A stretch of 64,000 nucleotides of DNA, from assembly GCA_964523405.1 (NCBI GenBank), contig CAZGAQ010000002.1, positions 248,001 to 312,000 on the forward strand. Direction: 5' to 3'. The stretch's first letter is position 1. The number at the start of each line of letters is the position of its first letter. The notes beneath the pieces are model-generated. The model did not search any database. It was not told where the DNA came from and saw only the letters and a list, made by a program, of their open reading frames with translations. Below, one piece after another: positions 32,642 through 42,988 of the stretch. This DNA comes from CAZGAQ01 sp964523405 (GTDB taxonomy: Bacteria; Planctomycetota; Phycisphaerae; UBA1845; Fen-1342). The translations under genes were made by a program, and so were the position numbers.

Positions 32642-34590
32642 GGCTGTTCCTCCGCCGCCTCGGGCCTGGCCGCATCACTCGTCGGCGCCGGCGTGGGACG
32701 CTGCGTCGCCAGAAAGGCCGGATCGGCCACACGTTTGAGGTGCGAGGCAAGGCGCCCGGGGTCCTCCCAGACCTCCTGGCCGTGGAGCTGGACGGCGGCG
32801 ATGTCGCGGTAATGCCCGTCTTTCCGCATCAGCTCGTCATGCGTGCCCTGCTGTGTAATCCGGCCGTTCTCCAGCACCAGGACGACATCCGCACTGCGCA
32901 CGGTGTTGAGGCGGTGGGCGATGACGAAGACCGTCATGTCCCGCATCACGTCGCGCAGCGCGCCGTGAATCCGCTCCTCAGTCTCCGGGTCTACCGAGGC
33001 AGTCGCATCGTCCAGCACAAGAATGCGTGGTCGGGCACACAAGGCCCGCGCGATCGCCAGCCGCTGCCGCTGTCCGCCGGACAGCGTCGTGCCGCGCTCG
33101 CCCAGCACCGTGTCATAGCCCAATGGCAGCTCCCGGATGAACTCCTCCGCCTGCGCGAGCCGCGCGGCTGCCACGATCTCCGCCTGCGACGCACCGGGCC
33201 GGCCGTACGCGATATTCCCTGCCACCGTGTCGCTGAAGAGGTAGGTCTCCTGGAACACGAACGCGACCTGGGCGTGCAAGCTATCGAGCGTCACGTCGCG
33301 CACGTCTGCACCGTCGATCCCGATGCGGCCCTGCTGCGGGTCGTAGAAACGGGCGAGCAGGTGCACCAGCGTCGACTTGCCGGAGCCCGTCGGGCCGACC
33401 AGAGCCACCATCTGCCCCGCCTCCGCCGTGAAGCTCACGTCGCGCAGCACCGGCTTGGCCGGATCGTAGCCGAAGGTCACGTCCTCGAAGCACACGGCGC
33501 CGCGACCGGGCGGCAAGGGGCGGGCGTTCGCCGCGACCGGCACGGTCGGCGCCGCCGCCAGCACCTCGTGCAGGCGCCGCGCCGAGACGATCGCGTTCTG
33601 GTACTGCTCGAAGATCGTGGCGACCTGCTGCAGGCGCCCCAGGATGGCGCCCATTGCCGCACCCAGCACCAGGATATCGCCCGGCTGCAGCACGCGTTTG
33701 ATGATCAGCACACCCGCCAGCAGAAACAGGCTCAGGTGCCCGAGCATCGACACGGCCCGGATCACCGGCACATAATCCGCGAACATGCGGATGCGCGCTA
33801 GCACGCGCTTGATGAACCGGTCGCAGTTCCGCCCGTACTTCGCGATTTCCTGCCGTTCGGCCGCAAACGCCTTCACCACGTGCACGCCGGCGATATTCTC
33901 CGTGATGATTTCGATGTTCTGGTCGCCCACCCGCATCACCGCCTCTTGCGCCGGACGCATGCGGCGCGAGAACCGCAGCGTGTACCAGATCCAGAACGGC
34001 AGCGGGGTGACCGACAGCAGCGCGGCCCACGGGGTGCGCGTCAGTAGCAGAATCATGTAGCCGCCAACGATGAGCAGGATCTCGAGGGTCAGCAGGACGG
34101 CCGTGTTGACGAAGGCCCGCACGTTCTGCAAGTCGCTCAGGGCGCGGTTGATCAACTCGCCGGTCGAGATGAGGTCGTGGAAACGCAAGCCGACGCGCTG
34201 GAGTTGATCGTACACGGCCTCCCGAATGTAGAAGACCTTGTACATGCTCATTTTGAGGTTCGTGACCTCGCGCAGGTAAGTCAGGATGGCCATCGCCAGC
34301 GTCAAGCCTGCCAGCACGAGCACGACGCGCTGCAGTCCGTTGGCCTCGGTCGACGCCCCGCGCAGCCAGGCCCAGAAGCCGGGGGCCGCGTCGGTCTGCT
34401 GAACGCGAACACGTTCGATGGTGTTGATGGCCTGAGCTGTCTGGCGCACGGTGAGAATCTCCGCGCCAATCCAGGCAGACACGTACAGGCAGGCCAGAAA
34501 GACGGTACCGCGCACCGGGCGCAGGAAGGCGAACATCCACCCCAGCAGGTGACGATCCGTGAGCCCGCTTGGCACCGCGCGCGTAGACAT
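32638..34590 (-). CDS. ABC exporter half-transporter (subunit 1 of heterodimer; degenerate Walker B)
   Basis: 650 residues with a six-helix membrane domain (early helices GTVFLACLYVSAWIGAEIL and VVLVLAGLTLAMAILTYL) and a nucleotide-binding domain. Walker A VGPTGSGKSTL and signature LSGGQRQRLAIARA are canonical, but Walker B is ILVLDDATASVD, with Asp where the catalytic Glu should be. This complements subunit 2, whose signature is altered: this subunit's weak Walker B pairs with that altered signature in one site, and its good signature pairs with the partner's DE in the other. A Pro/Ala-rich tail closes the protein. It is the first gene of a two-gene operon. Confidence 0.9.
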   Translation of the reverse strand: MSTRAVPSGLTDRHLLGWMFAFLRPVRGTVFLACLYVSAWIGAEILTVRQTAQAINTIERVRVQQTDAAPGFWAWLRGASTEANGLQRVVLVLAGLTLAMAILTYLREVTNLKMSMYKVFYIREAVYDQLQRVGLRFHDLISTGELINRALSDLQNVRAFVNTAVLLTLEILLIVGGYMILLLTRTPWAALLSVTPLPFWIWYTLRFSRRMRPAQEAVMRVGDQNIEIITENIAGVHVVKAFAAERQEIAKYGRNCDRFIKRVLARIRMFADYVPVIRAVSMLGHLSLFLLAGVLIIKRVLQPGDILVLGAAMGAILGRLQQVATIFEQYQNAIVSARRLHEVLAAAPTVPVAANARPLPPGRGAVCFEDVTFGYDPAKPVLRDVSFTAEAGQMVALVGPTGSGKSTLVHLLARFYDPQQGRIGIDGADVRDVTLDSLHAQVAFVFQETYLFSDTVAGNIAYGRPGASQAEIVAAARLAQAEEFIRELPLGYDTVLGERGTTLSGGQRQRLAIARALCARPRILVLDDATASVDPETEERIHGALRDVMRDMTVFVIAHRLNTVRSADVVLVLENGRITQQGTHDELMRKDGHYRDIAAVQLHGQEVWEDPGRLASHLKRVADPAFLATQRPTPAPTSDAARPEAAEEQP

Positions 34591-34933
34591 CCGTGTTTGA
34601 ACCGTTTCTGCCGGCCTCCAGGGGGCCCCTCAAGCCGAGGCGCGCCACACTGCCGGCGAAAGCACCCCGTGCCGCCGTCGCGCGCCGCCGGTGCCGCGCT
34701 GCAGGACGTAGTGTACCGCGCGGGAAACGTCCGCGAACCCACGCGCGGCAAACCCGGAGTGCGCGTGTCTTGCTTGCGGGTCGGATCAGTCCGCCACCGC
34801 GCGGAAATTCCCTTCCGCCAGCGCCAAAGCCGGGTACGATGCTGCACAGCATCGGATCGGGCGCCGGCGCGCCGCCGGCCAGAACCGTGGCTGCGTGCCC
34901 GCCACAATTCCTGTCCCCCGTTCGGGGTGCCGC
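34591..34933. promoter_or_regulatory. Divergent intergenic region with inverted repeat
   Basis: A 343-bp stretch between the divergent ABC exporter and hybrid kinase genes with no supportable gene. The inverted repeat GATGCTG-CA-CAGCATC (34838-34853) overlaps TACGAT (34835-34840), a weak -10-like hexamer for the plus-strand kinase gene. A good -35 is not seen. The repeat is a candidate operator only. Confidence 0.3.
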
Positions 34934-37369
<2,436 letters not shown>

Positions 37370-37444
37370 ACACCGGCCCGTGGCGCGATCCGCGCGCCGT
37401 GCTCACTGCGTGCCCCGACCCGTGCCGCGTCTCGTCGCAGCGCC

Positions 37445-38932
37445 CTAATCCGCCGGCACGCACCGGCCTTGTGCCCACGCGCGCAGCGCCGCCACCCGCT
37501 CAGCCATCGTGACCGACAGGGGCGGCGAAGTCCGCAGCGCGGCGAGTACCTCCGCCGTGCCCAGCTCGCTGTGCGCGGCGAACGCCGCGTGCAGCGCGGC
37601 GACCACGGCCTGCTCGATCTCGGCGCCGCTGAAGCCATCCGCGGCCTGCGCGAGCGCGTCGAGGTCAAACAGCGCCGGATCACGCCGGCGTTTCTTCAGG
37701 TGGATGGCGAAGATTTCCCGGCGCACCGCCGGCGTCGGGAGGTCGACAAAGAAGATCTCGTCGAAGCGACCCTTGCGCAGCAGCTCGGGCGGTAGCGCTT
37801 CAATGTCGTTGGCTGTCGCCACGAGGAACGCGGGGCTGGCCCGCTCCTGCATCCATGTCAGGAGCGTCCCGAACATGCGTTGCGAGAGGCCGCCATCGGT
37901 GCTGCGGCTGGCCGCCGACGCAAAGGCCTTCTCCACCTCGTCCACCCACAGTACCAGCGGCGCCATCAGCTCGGCCTGCTGCAGCGTCGCCCGCAAGCGC
38001 CGCTCGGATTCGCCAACGTAGCGGTCATACAGAGCCCCGACGTCCATGCGCAGGAGCGGCAAATGCCACGCCGTGGCGATGGCCTTGGCACACAGGCTCT
38101 TGCCGGCCCCCTGCACGCCCAGCAGCAGCACGCCGCGCGGCGCCACCAGCCCGAACTCGCGGCCGGCGTCCGTCAACGCCGTCTCCCGCTCGGCCAGCCA
38201 GTGCTTCAACCTGCCCAGGCCGCCGATCGCGCTCAGGTCGACGGGGGTTTCGATGTACTCCAATAGCCCCCCCTGCTGGAGCGTCTGCCGCTTGCGCGTC
38301 AGCACGAAGTGCACATCGGCCTCGTCGAAACGACGGTCCTCGGCCACTGTCTCGCCAACGATCTGCGCGATCTGCCGCCGCGTCAGACCGCGCAGATTGC
38401 GGATGATCGTTTGCAGGGCGCTGCGCGTGATCTCGATCTCGATCGGGCGCTCCCGGTTCGCCCGCCGCAAGGTCTCCCGCACGAGCTGCTCGATTTCCAG
38501 CTCGTTGGGCAGCGACACGGGGAAGGCCGTGGCGTACTCGCGCAGCACGTCCGGCAGTTCTTCGCTGTAGTCCAACATCACGAGCTGGCTGCCGGAGTCG
38601 TGGAACTGCCGCAACAGGTTGCGTAGCACGCGCAGCGTCCGCTCGTCCCGCAGGTGCGGCCCCAGGTCCAGTGTCACGCACACCGGCCGCTCCGCCAGGG
38701 TCGCGAGATGCACCAATCCCTCGACCGGCTTATCCGTGTTCGGCACCGGTGGACTGCCCCGCAGCAAGCCGTCCTGCACGCCCCCGCTGACTGACCACAG
38801 CCAGAGCGGGCGGTTGAGACTCACCGCCGCATCCCGCACCAACCCCAGCACGTAGTCCTCTTCGAACGTCCGGATGGTGACACACGCAGGCCCGCGCCGC
38901 AGCAACTCTTCCAGTTGAGCCCGGTCATCCAT
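37445..38932 (-). CDS. AAA ATPase, Ycf46-like
   Basis: 495 residues starting MDDRAQLEELLRRGPACVTI at the ATG at 38932; a very long upstream extension in this frame is antisense to the dikinase gene and rejected. The N-terminal ~230 residues (WLWSVSGGVQDG; VTLDLGPHLRDERTLRVLRN) are a degenerate P-loop-like domain typical of Ycf46 proteins. The AAA module has Walker A GVQGAGKS (272-279), Walker B VLWVDEVE (about 327-334), sensor 1 VATANDIEALP and the Arg-rich LLRKGRFDEIFFVDLP. No FtsH-type peptidase or membrane helix is present. The family is linked to photosynthesis regulation in cyanobacteria, but its role in other bacteria is unknown. It is convergent with the kinase gene. Confidence 0.88.
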   Translation of the reverse strand: MDDRAQLEELLRRGPACVTIRTFEEDYVLGLVRDAAVSLNRPLWLWSVSGGVQDGLLRGSPPVPNTDKPVEGLVHLATLAERPVCVTLDLGPHLRDERTLRVLRNLLRQFHDSGSQLVMLDYSEELPDVLREYATAFPVSLPNELEIEQLVRETLRRANRERPIEIEITRSALQTIIRNLRGLTRRQIAQIVGETVAEDRRFDEADVHFVLTRKRQTLQQGGLLEYIETPVDLSAIGGLGRLKHWLAERETALTDAGREFGLVAPRGVLLLGVQGAGKSLCAKAIATAWHLPLLRMDVGALYDRYVGESERRLRATLQQAELMAPLVLWVDEVEKAFASAASRSTDGGLSQRMFGTLLTWMQERASPAFLVATANDIEALPPELLRKGRFDEIFFVDLPTPAVRREIFAIHLKKRRRDPALFDLDALAQAADGFSGAEIEQAVVAALHAAFAAHSELGTAEVLAALRTSPPLSVTMAERVAALRAWAQGRCVPAD

Positions 38933-39058
38933 GCTGACAACCCTCGCCGCCGTAACCCTACGGCCGATCGCATGATAGCCGCATTTCCACGCGGGCGGGT
39001 ACGCCCGCCAGCCTGTGATTCCGTACGATAAGAGGGTATCACGAGGCGGTGGCCCGCA

Positions 39059-41707
39059 ATGGAACGTACAGGCGAGCAACACATGGCGGTTCCCGTGGCG
39101 CCGACAGTCGACCTGGTCCTTCCGTTGCACGGCCTGACGCGCGCTGCACACGCCTGCGTCGGCAGCAAGGCCGCCAACCTGGGCGCGCTCCTGCACGCGG
39201 GCCTGCCCGTGCCGCCCGGCCTCTGTGTCACCACTGCGGCCTACCACCTCTTTCTGTCCGCGAGCGGACTCACACCTGCCGACCTGAACGCACTGGGCTC
39301 CGTCGACGCGGTTGCGCGCGCGGGCGCCGTCGACCGCGTACGCACCGCCCTGGCTGCCACGCGCATGCCCGCGGTCGTCGTGGCGGCGATCTCCGCGGCC
39401 TGGCAGACGCACTGGGCTGGCCGCCCGGACACACCGCTGGCCGTACGCTCGAGCGCCACTGCAGAAGACCTCCCGCGCGCTTCTTTTGCCGGCCAGCAGG
39501 ACACACTCCTGGACGTGCGCGGCCTCGACGCCGTACTGCAGGCAGTCCGCGCATGCTGGCTCTCGCTGTTCACGCCGCGCGCGGTCAGCTACCGGGCCAC
39601 GCACGGCGGCGGTGGCGCCTCGCCGGCGATGGCGGTCATCGTCCAGGAACTCGTGCCGGCCGAGGCGGCGGGCGTGCTGTTTACGGCCGATCCGGCGCGG
39701 CGCGACCGGCGGCGCATCATCATCGAGGCCACGGCAGGCCTCGGCGCGGCGCTCGTCGCGGGGCAGGTCACGCCGCACCGCTGGACGCTGCAACGCCCCA
39801 GCCTGCGTACACTGGCCCGGGAGTGCGCGCCCGCTGTGCCGCCGTGTCTGCGGGACGGCCAAGTGCAGGCGCTGGCGCGGCTGGCGTTGCGGGCCGAGGC
39901 CTGCTTCGCCGGGCCGCAGGATATCGAGTGGGCACTCGCCGGCGGTACGTTCCACCTGCTGCAGGCGCGCCCCATTACCACCCCAGTGGACGCACCTCCC
40001 CGCGAGCGGAGCACCGCGGAGCCGACCATCTGGACCAACGCCAATGTCGGCGAGCTCCTTCCGGACGTGGCCACGCCAATGACCTGGTCGGTTCTCCGGC
40101 TGAGCGTCGACGCCCTCTTCGGCTCCCTCTTGCGTCGCTTCGGACTGGACCTGCAGCGTGAGCCGTGGATCGACCTGGTGGCCGGTCGCGTGTATGCCAA
40201 CGTCAGCGTCTTCGAACGTGCGCTCGGCGGCCTGCCCGGCTTCACGCGCATCAGCCTCGACCATGCTTTCGGCGGCCACCAGGGCACCACGCCGGCGGTA
40301 TGGCGCCAACGCCGCGCGCGCCGCGCATGGCGCCCTCGGCTCCGCGTGCTGGTCGGCATGCCGCGCGTCCTGGGTTGGTTCGTGTGCTACGCGCTGCCGC
40401 ACCGTGCCCGTCGCGCGGCCGCCGCCTTTGCCGCCCAGGCGCGCGCCCTCGCGGAGCAGGATGTCGCCCGCCAATCCGATGCCGAGTTGGCCGGCGTCCA
40501 CACCCTGATCGCGTCGGCTACGTTTCGCCTCGCCACCCGCGTCCTGCCGCACGCGGCCATTGCCATGAGCCTCACCACGCTCCTGTTCCGCTGCACGCGC
40601 CGCTGGCTCGGCGACGACTCCGGCGCCGTAGCGAACCGGCTGCTTTCCCAGACCGGCGGCATGGCCTCCGCCGCGGCGGCGCGCGCCCTCTGGCAAGTGG
40701 CCGAAGCCGCCCGCGCGGATGCCCAAGTCACGGCACTCATCTGCTCCGGGGCACCGTACGCGCAGATCTGCAGTCAGCTCGTAGCCGCGCCCGGTGGTAC
40801 GGCCTTCCTCGCGGCGTGGGAGCAGTGGAGCCGACAGCACGGACATCACACGAGTGGCGAGCTCGACGTCGCCCGTCCGCGCTGGTCCGAAAGCCCCGAC
40901 TATGTGCTCGGCCTGCTCCGCACGTACCTTGCCACGCCGCCCGACGCGAGCCCGGTGCGGCAGCAAGCCCGGCGACAAGCGGAGCGTGCGACGCTGCTGG
41001 CCGAGTGCCGCAGGCAGCTTGGCCCGCTACGGCGCGCCGTCTTCGACCGCCTCGTGCGCTGGGCGCCGGCTGGTCTCGTCCTGCGTGAGGACTTCAAGAG
41101 CGACGCCATTCGCGTGATCGCCGTGGTACGACGGGCCCTCGTGGAGCTTGGCCGGCGTCTGGCGCAACGTGGCGTTCTCACGAGTCCCGACGATGTGTTC
41201 TTCCTGCTGGTCGAGGAATTGGAGCCGCTCGTGCGCAATGGCCCCCCCGCTGACCTGCGCGCGCGCCTCACGCGGCGCCGCGCCGAATTTGCGTACTTCC
41301 AACAGCTCACGCCCCCGCCCGTCATCGTCGGCGACTTTGACCCCGCGCAGGCCGCCCCGCCGCCAGCTGCGCCGTCCGGCGACTTTCCCCGCGTCCTGCG
41401 CGGGCTGCCCGTCAGCGCCGGCGTCGCCACCGGCCCCGCGCGCGTCATCCTGGCTCCCGGCCGCGGCGATGAAATGCAGCCCGGCGAAGTCCTGATTGCC
41501 CCCTGCACGGATCCCGGCTGGGCACCGTACTTCCTGACGGCTGCCGGTATCGTCGTCGACATGGGCGGCCTCCTGAGCCACGGCAGTATCGTGGCTCGCG
41601 AGTACGGCCTGCCCGCCGTTGTGAATGTCGGCCCCGCCACGCGCCTGATTCGCACAGGTCAACTCGTGCGTGTCGATGGCGATCACGGCACGGTGACGCT
41701 GCTCTAG
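39059..41707 (+). CDS. PEP-synthase/rifampin-phosphotransferase-like dikinase
   Basis: 882 residues in the order ATP-grasp domain, middle domain, swivelling His domain, as in rifampin phosphotransferase and PEP synthase. The N-terminus has VGSKAANLGALLHAGLPVPP and AVRSSATAEDLPRASFAGQQ (ATP-binding). The C-terminus has PGWAPYFLTAAGIVVDMGGL and LLSHGSIVAREYGLPAVVNV with the phospho-accepting His. The ~430-residue middle region lacks the PEP/pyruvate barrel motifs that I would expect of PEP synthase, favouring an RPH-like phosphotransferase using ATP to phosphorylate a small molecule. The real substrate is unknown; antibiotic modification is only one option. The start is ATG 39059, or 39083 as an alternative. 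Confidence 0.82.
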   Translation: MERTGEQHMAVPVAPTVDLVLPLHGLTRAAHACVGSKAANLGALLHAGLPVPPGLCVTTAAYHLFLSASGLTPADLNALGSVDAVARAGAVDRVRTALAATRMPAVVVAAISAAWQTHWAGRPDTPLAVRSSATAEDLPRASFAGQQDTLLDVRGLDAVLQAVRACWLSLFTPRAVSYRATHGGGGASPAMAVIVQELVPAEAAGVLFTADPARRDRRRIIIEATAGLGAALVAGQVTPHRWTLQRPSLRTLARECAPAVPPCLRDGQVQALARLALRAEACFAGPQDIEWALAGGTFHLLQARPITTPVDAPPRERSTAEPTIWTNANVGELLPDVATPMTWSVLRLSVDALFGSLLRRFGLDLQREPWIDLVAGRVYANVSVFERALGGLPGFTRISLDHAFGGHQGTTPAVWRQRRARRAWRPRLRVLVGMPRVLGWFVCYALPHRARRAAAAFAAQARALAEQDVARQSDAELAGVHTLIASATFRLATRVLPHAAIAMSLTTLLFRCTRRWLGDDSGAVANRLLSQTGGMASAAAARALWQVAEAARADAQVTALICSGAPYAQICSQLVAAPGGTAFLAAWEQWSRQHGHHTSGELDVARPRWSESPDYVLGLLRTYLATPPDASPVRQQARRQAERATLLAECRRQLGPLRRAVFDRLVRWAPAGLVLREDFKSDAIRVIAVVRRALVELGRRLAQRGVLTSPDDVFFLLVEELEPLVRNGPPADLRARLTRRRAEFAYFQQLTPPPVIVGDFDPAQAAPPPAAPSGDFPRVLRGLPVSAGVATGPARVILAPGRGDEMQPGEVLIAPCTDPGWAPYFLTAAGIVVDMGGLLSHGSIVAREYGLPAVVNVGPATRLIRTGQLVRVDGDHGTVTLL

Positions 41708-41765
41708 CGCCCTCGGCCGGAACCCGGACCCGAGAGCCCCTCGCCGCACGCTGCGGGCTTTGTGG

Positions 41766-41771
41766 TATTAT
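41766..41771 (+). promoter_or_regulatory. Possible -10 hexamer of the LacI-family gene
   Basis: TATTAT stands out in the 124-bp GC-rich gap before the LacI-family gene and lies 61 bp upstream of its ATG. No convincing -35 is found at the right distance. A weak AGCCC...GGGCT hairpin (41735-41759) just upstream could terminate the dikinase transcript. Confidence 0.3.
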
Positions 41772-41831
41772 GCAGCTAGCGGTGCCCCCAGGCGGGGTGC
41801 GGCCGCGCCCACGGAGTGCAGATCTCAGCCT

Positions 41832-42872
41832 ATGCCGACCATCGACGAAATCGCCAAACGCGCCAACGTGTCCAAGACTACCGTCTCGTTCGTCATCAAC
41901 GGGCGCCCGGGCCCCAGCGCGGAGACAGTCGCCCATGTGCGGCGCGTGATGGCCGAGATGAACTATGTGCCTTCGCTACTGGCCCAGCGCTTCGCGGCCC
42001 AACAGAGCAAGACCGTGGCCCTGGTCGTGCTCCCCTACCCCCACGTTTTCAGCGACGTGCGCCACGGCCAAGCCCTGGACGCCGTGTACGAAACGCTCGA
42101 AGCCGCCGGGTACTCGCTCCTGCTCGCCACCTCCAGCGCGAAATTCATCGAGGAGCGCCGCTATGACCGCATGCTCCGCAGCGGACATGTCGACGGCATG
42201 TTGCTGCTCGAACCGACTCTTGATCAGGGCTATCTCGGCGAGCTCGCGGCCGATGACGCGGCTGCCGTCATCATTAACGCGGATGGTCAGGGGATCGGCC
42301 TGGACTACGTGCGTACCGACGACCACGCGGTGGGCTGCCTGGCGGCCGAGCACTTGCTGAAGAACCAGCACCGGCGCATTGGCTTCATCGCCGCCAGCCC
42401 CAATCACGCGTCAGCCCGGGATCGTGCCCGGGGGTTTCTCAAGACACTCGAAGAAGCGGGTGCCCCCGTGTCGCCGCACGCGATCTTCTCCGGTTCGTAT
42501 GACACGAGCTACTGGTCTGGCTACCAGGGCTGCGAGCAGATACTTCGTGATGCCGCGGACATCACGGCGCTGTTCTGCAGCAATGACACCATGGCCCTCG
42601 GGGCAATCGAGGCTGCGCACCGCAACGGGCGCGCGGTGCCGCGTGACCTATCGATCATCGGTGTCGACGACGTGCCCGCCGCCTCCTACAGCAATCCGCC
42701 TCTGACTACGTTCCAGCAACCCAGCCATGAGGTCGCCCGCAAAGCCACGCAGACGCTTCTGGATCGTCTCATGAGCAAGTCGCCCGGGCCGCGTAACCGC
42801 GTCCAGGCAGCGCTCGCTCCCACGCTGGTAGAGCGTGAGTCCGTGGCCCCGCCCGCAACCAACAGCCGATAA
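41832..42872 (+). CDS. LacI-family transcriptional regulator
   Basis: 346 residues. The ATG at 41832 begins MPTIDEIAKRANVSKTTVSF, the LacI helix-turn-helix with hinge helix (VPSLLAQRFAAQ) near residues 45-56; 24 in-frame residues upstream are non-homologous and dropped. The periplasmic-binding-protein-like sugar domain follows (SLLLATSSAKFIEERRYDRM; HVDGMLLLEPTL; ALFCSNDTMALGAIEA; LSIIGVDDVPAASYSNPPL). It sits directly upstream of a GH31 and a second glycosidase gene in the same direction. This context suggests that it represses those genes until an oligosaccharide-derived sugar binds; the effector is unknown. Confidence 0.92.
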   Translation: MPTIDEIAKRANVSKTTVSFVINGRPGPSAETVAHVRRVMAEMNYVPSLLAQRFAAQQSKTVALVVLPYPHVFSDVRHGQALDAVYETLEAAGYSLLLATSSAKFIEERRYDRMLRSGHVDGMLLLEPTLDQGYLGELAADDAAAVIINADGQGIGLDYVRTDDHAVGCLAAEHLLKNQHRRIGFIAASPNHASARDRARGFLKTLEEAGAPVSPHAIFSGSYDTSYWSGYQGCEQILRDAADITALFCSNDTMALGAIEAAHRNGRAVPRDLSIIGVDDVPAASYSNPPLTTFQQPSHEVARKATQTLLDRLMSKSPGPRNRVQAALAPTLVERESVAPPATNSR

Positions 42873-42930
42873 TCATGAACTGCCCGTCGCGGCAGCGCGG
42901 GCGCGAACGGGCCAGGTCTTTTGCCTTGCA

Positions 42931-42959
42931 TTGGCTCGCCAGCCCGTGCAAACTAGTTT
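42931..42959 (+). promoter_or_regulatory. Candidate promoter/operator before GH31 gene
   Basis: In the 116-bp gap after the LacI-family gene, TTGGCT (42931-42936) and TAGTTT (42954-42959) are 17 bp apart as a weak -35/-10 pair. The perfect palindrome AAACTAGTTT (42950-42959) covers the -10 in an AT-rich island. Palindromes over the promoter are typical LacI-family operators, but this one lacks the usual central CG. Confidence 0.32.
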
Positions 42960-42988
42960 AAGACGCTCCCCACGAACAAGGCACAGTG

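Noticed and set aside
37382..37398. GGCGCG/CGCGCC hairpin as terminator of the convergent kinase and ATPase genes
   Set aside because: Short stem of simple GC alternation without a U-tract; such stems are frequent by chance in this DNA.
38933..40978. Long N-terminal extension of the Ycf46-like ATPase
   Set aside because: It is antisense to the dikinase gene, and the start at 38932 gives a normal family length.
39059..41707. Call as phosphoenolpyruvate synthase
   Set aside because: The PEP/pyruvate TIM-barrel motifs are not seen; the His domain is at the C-terminus, as in rifampin phosphotransferase.
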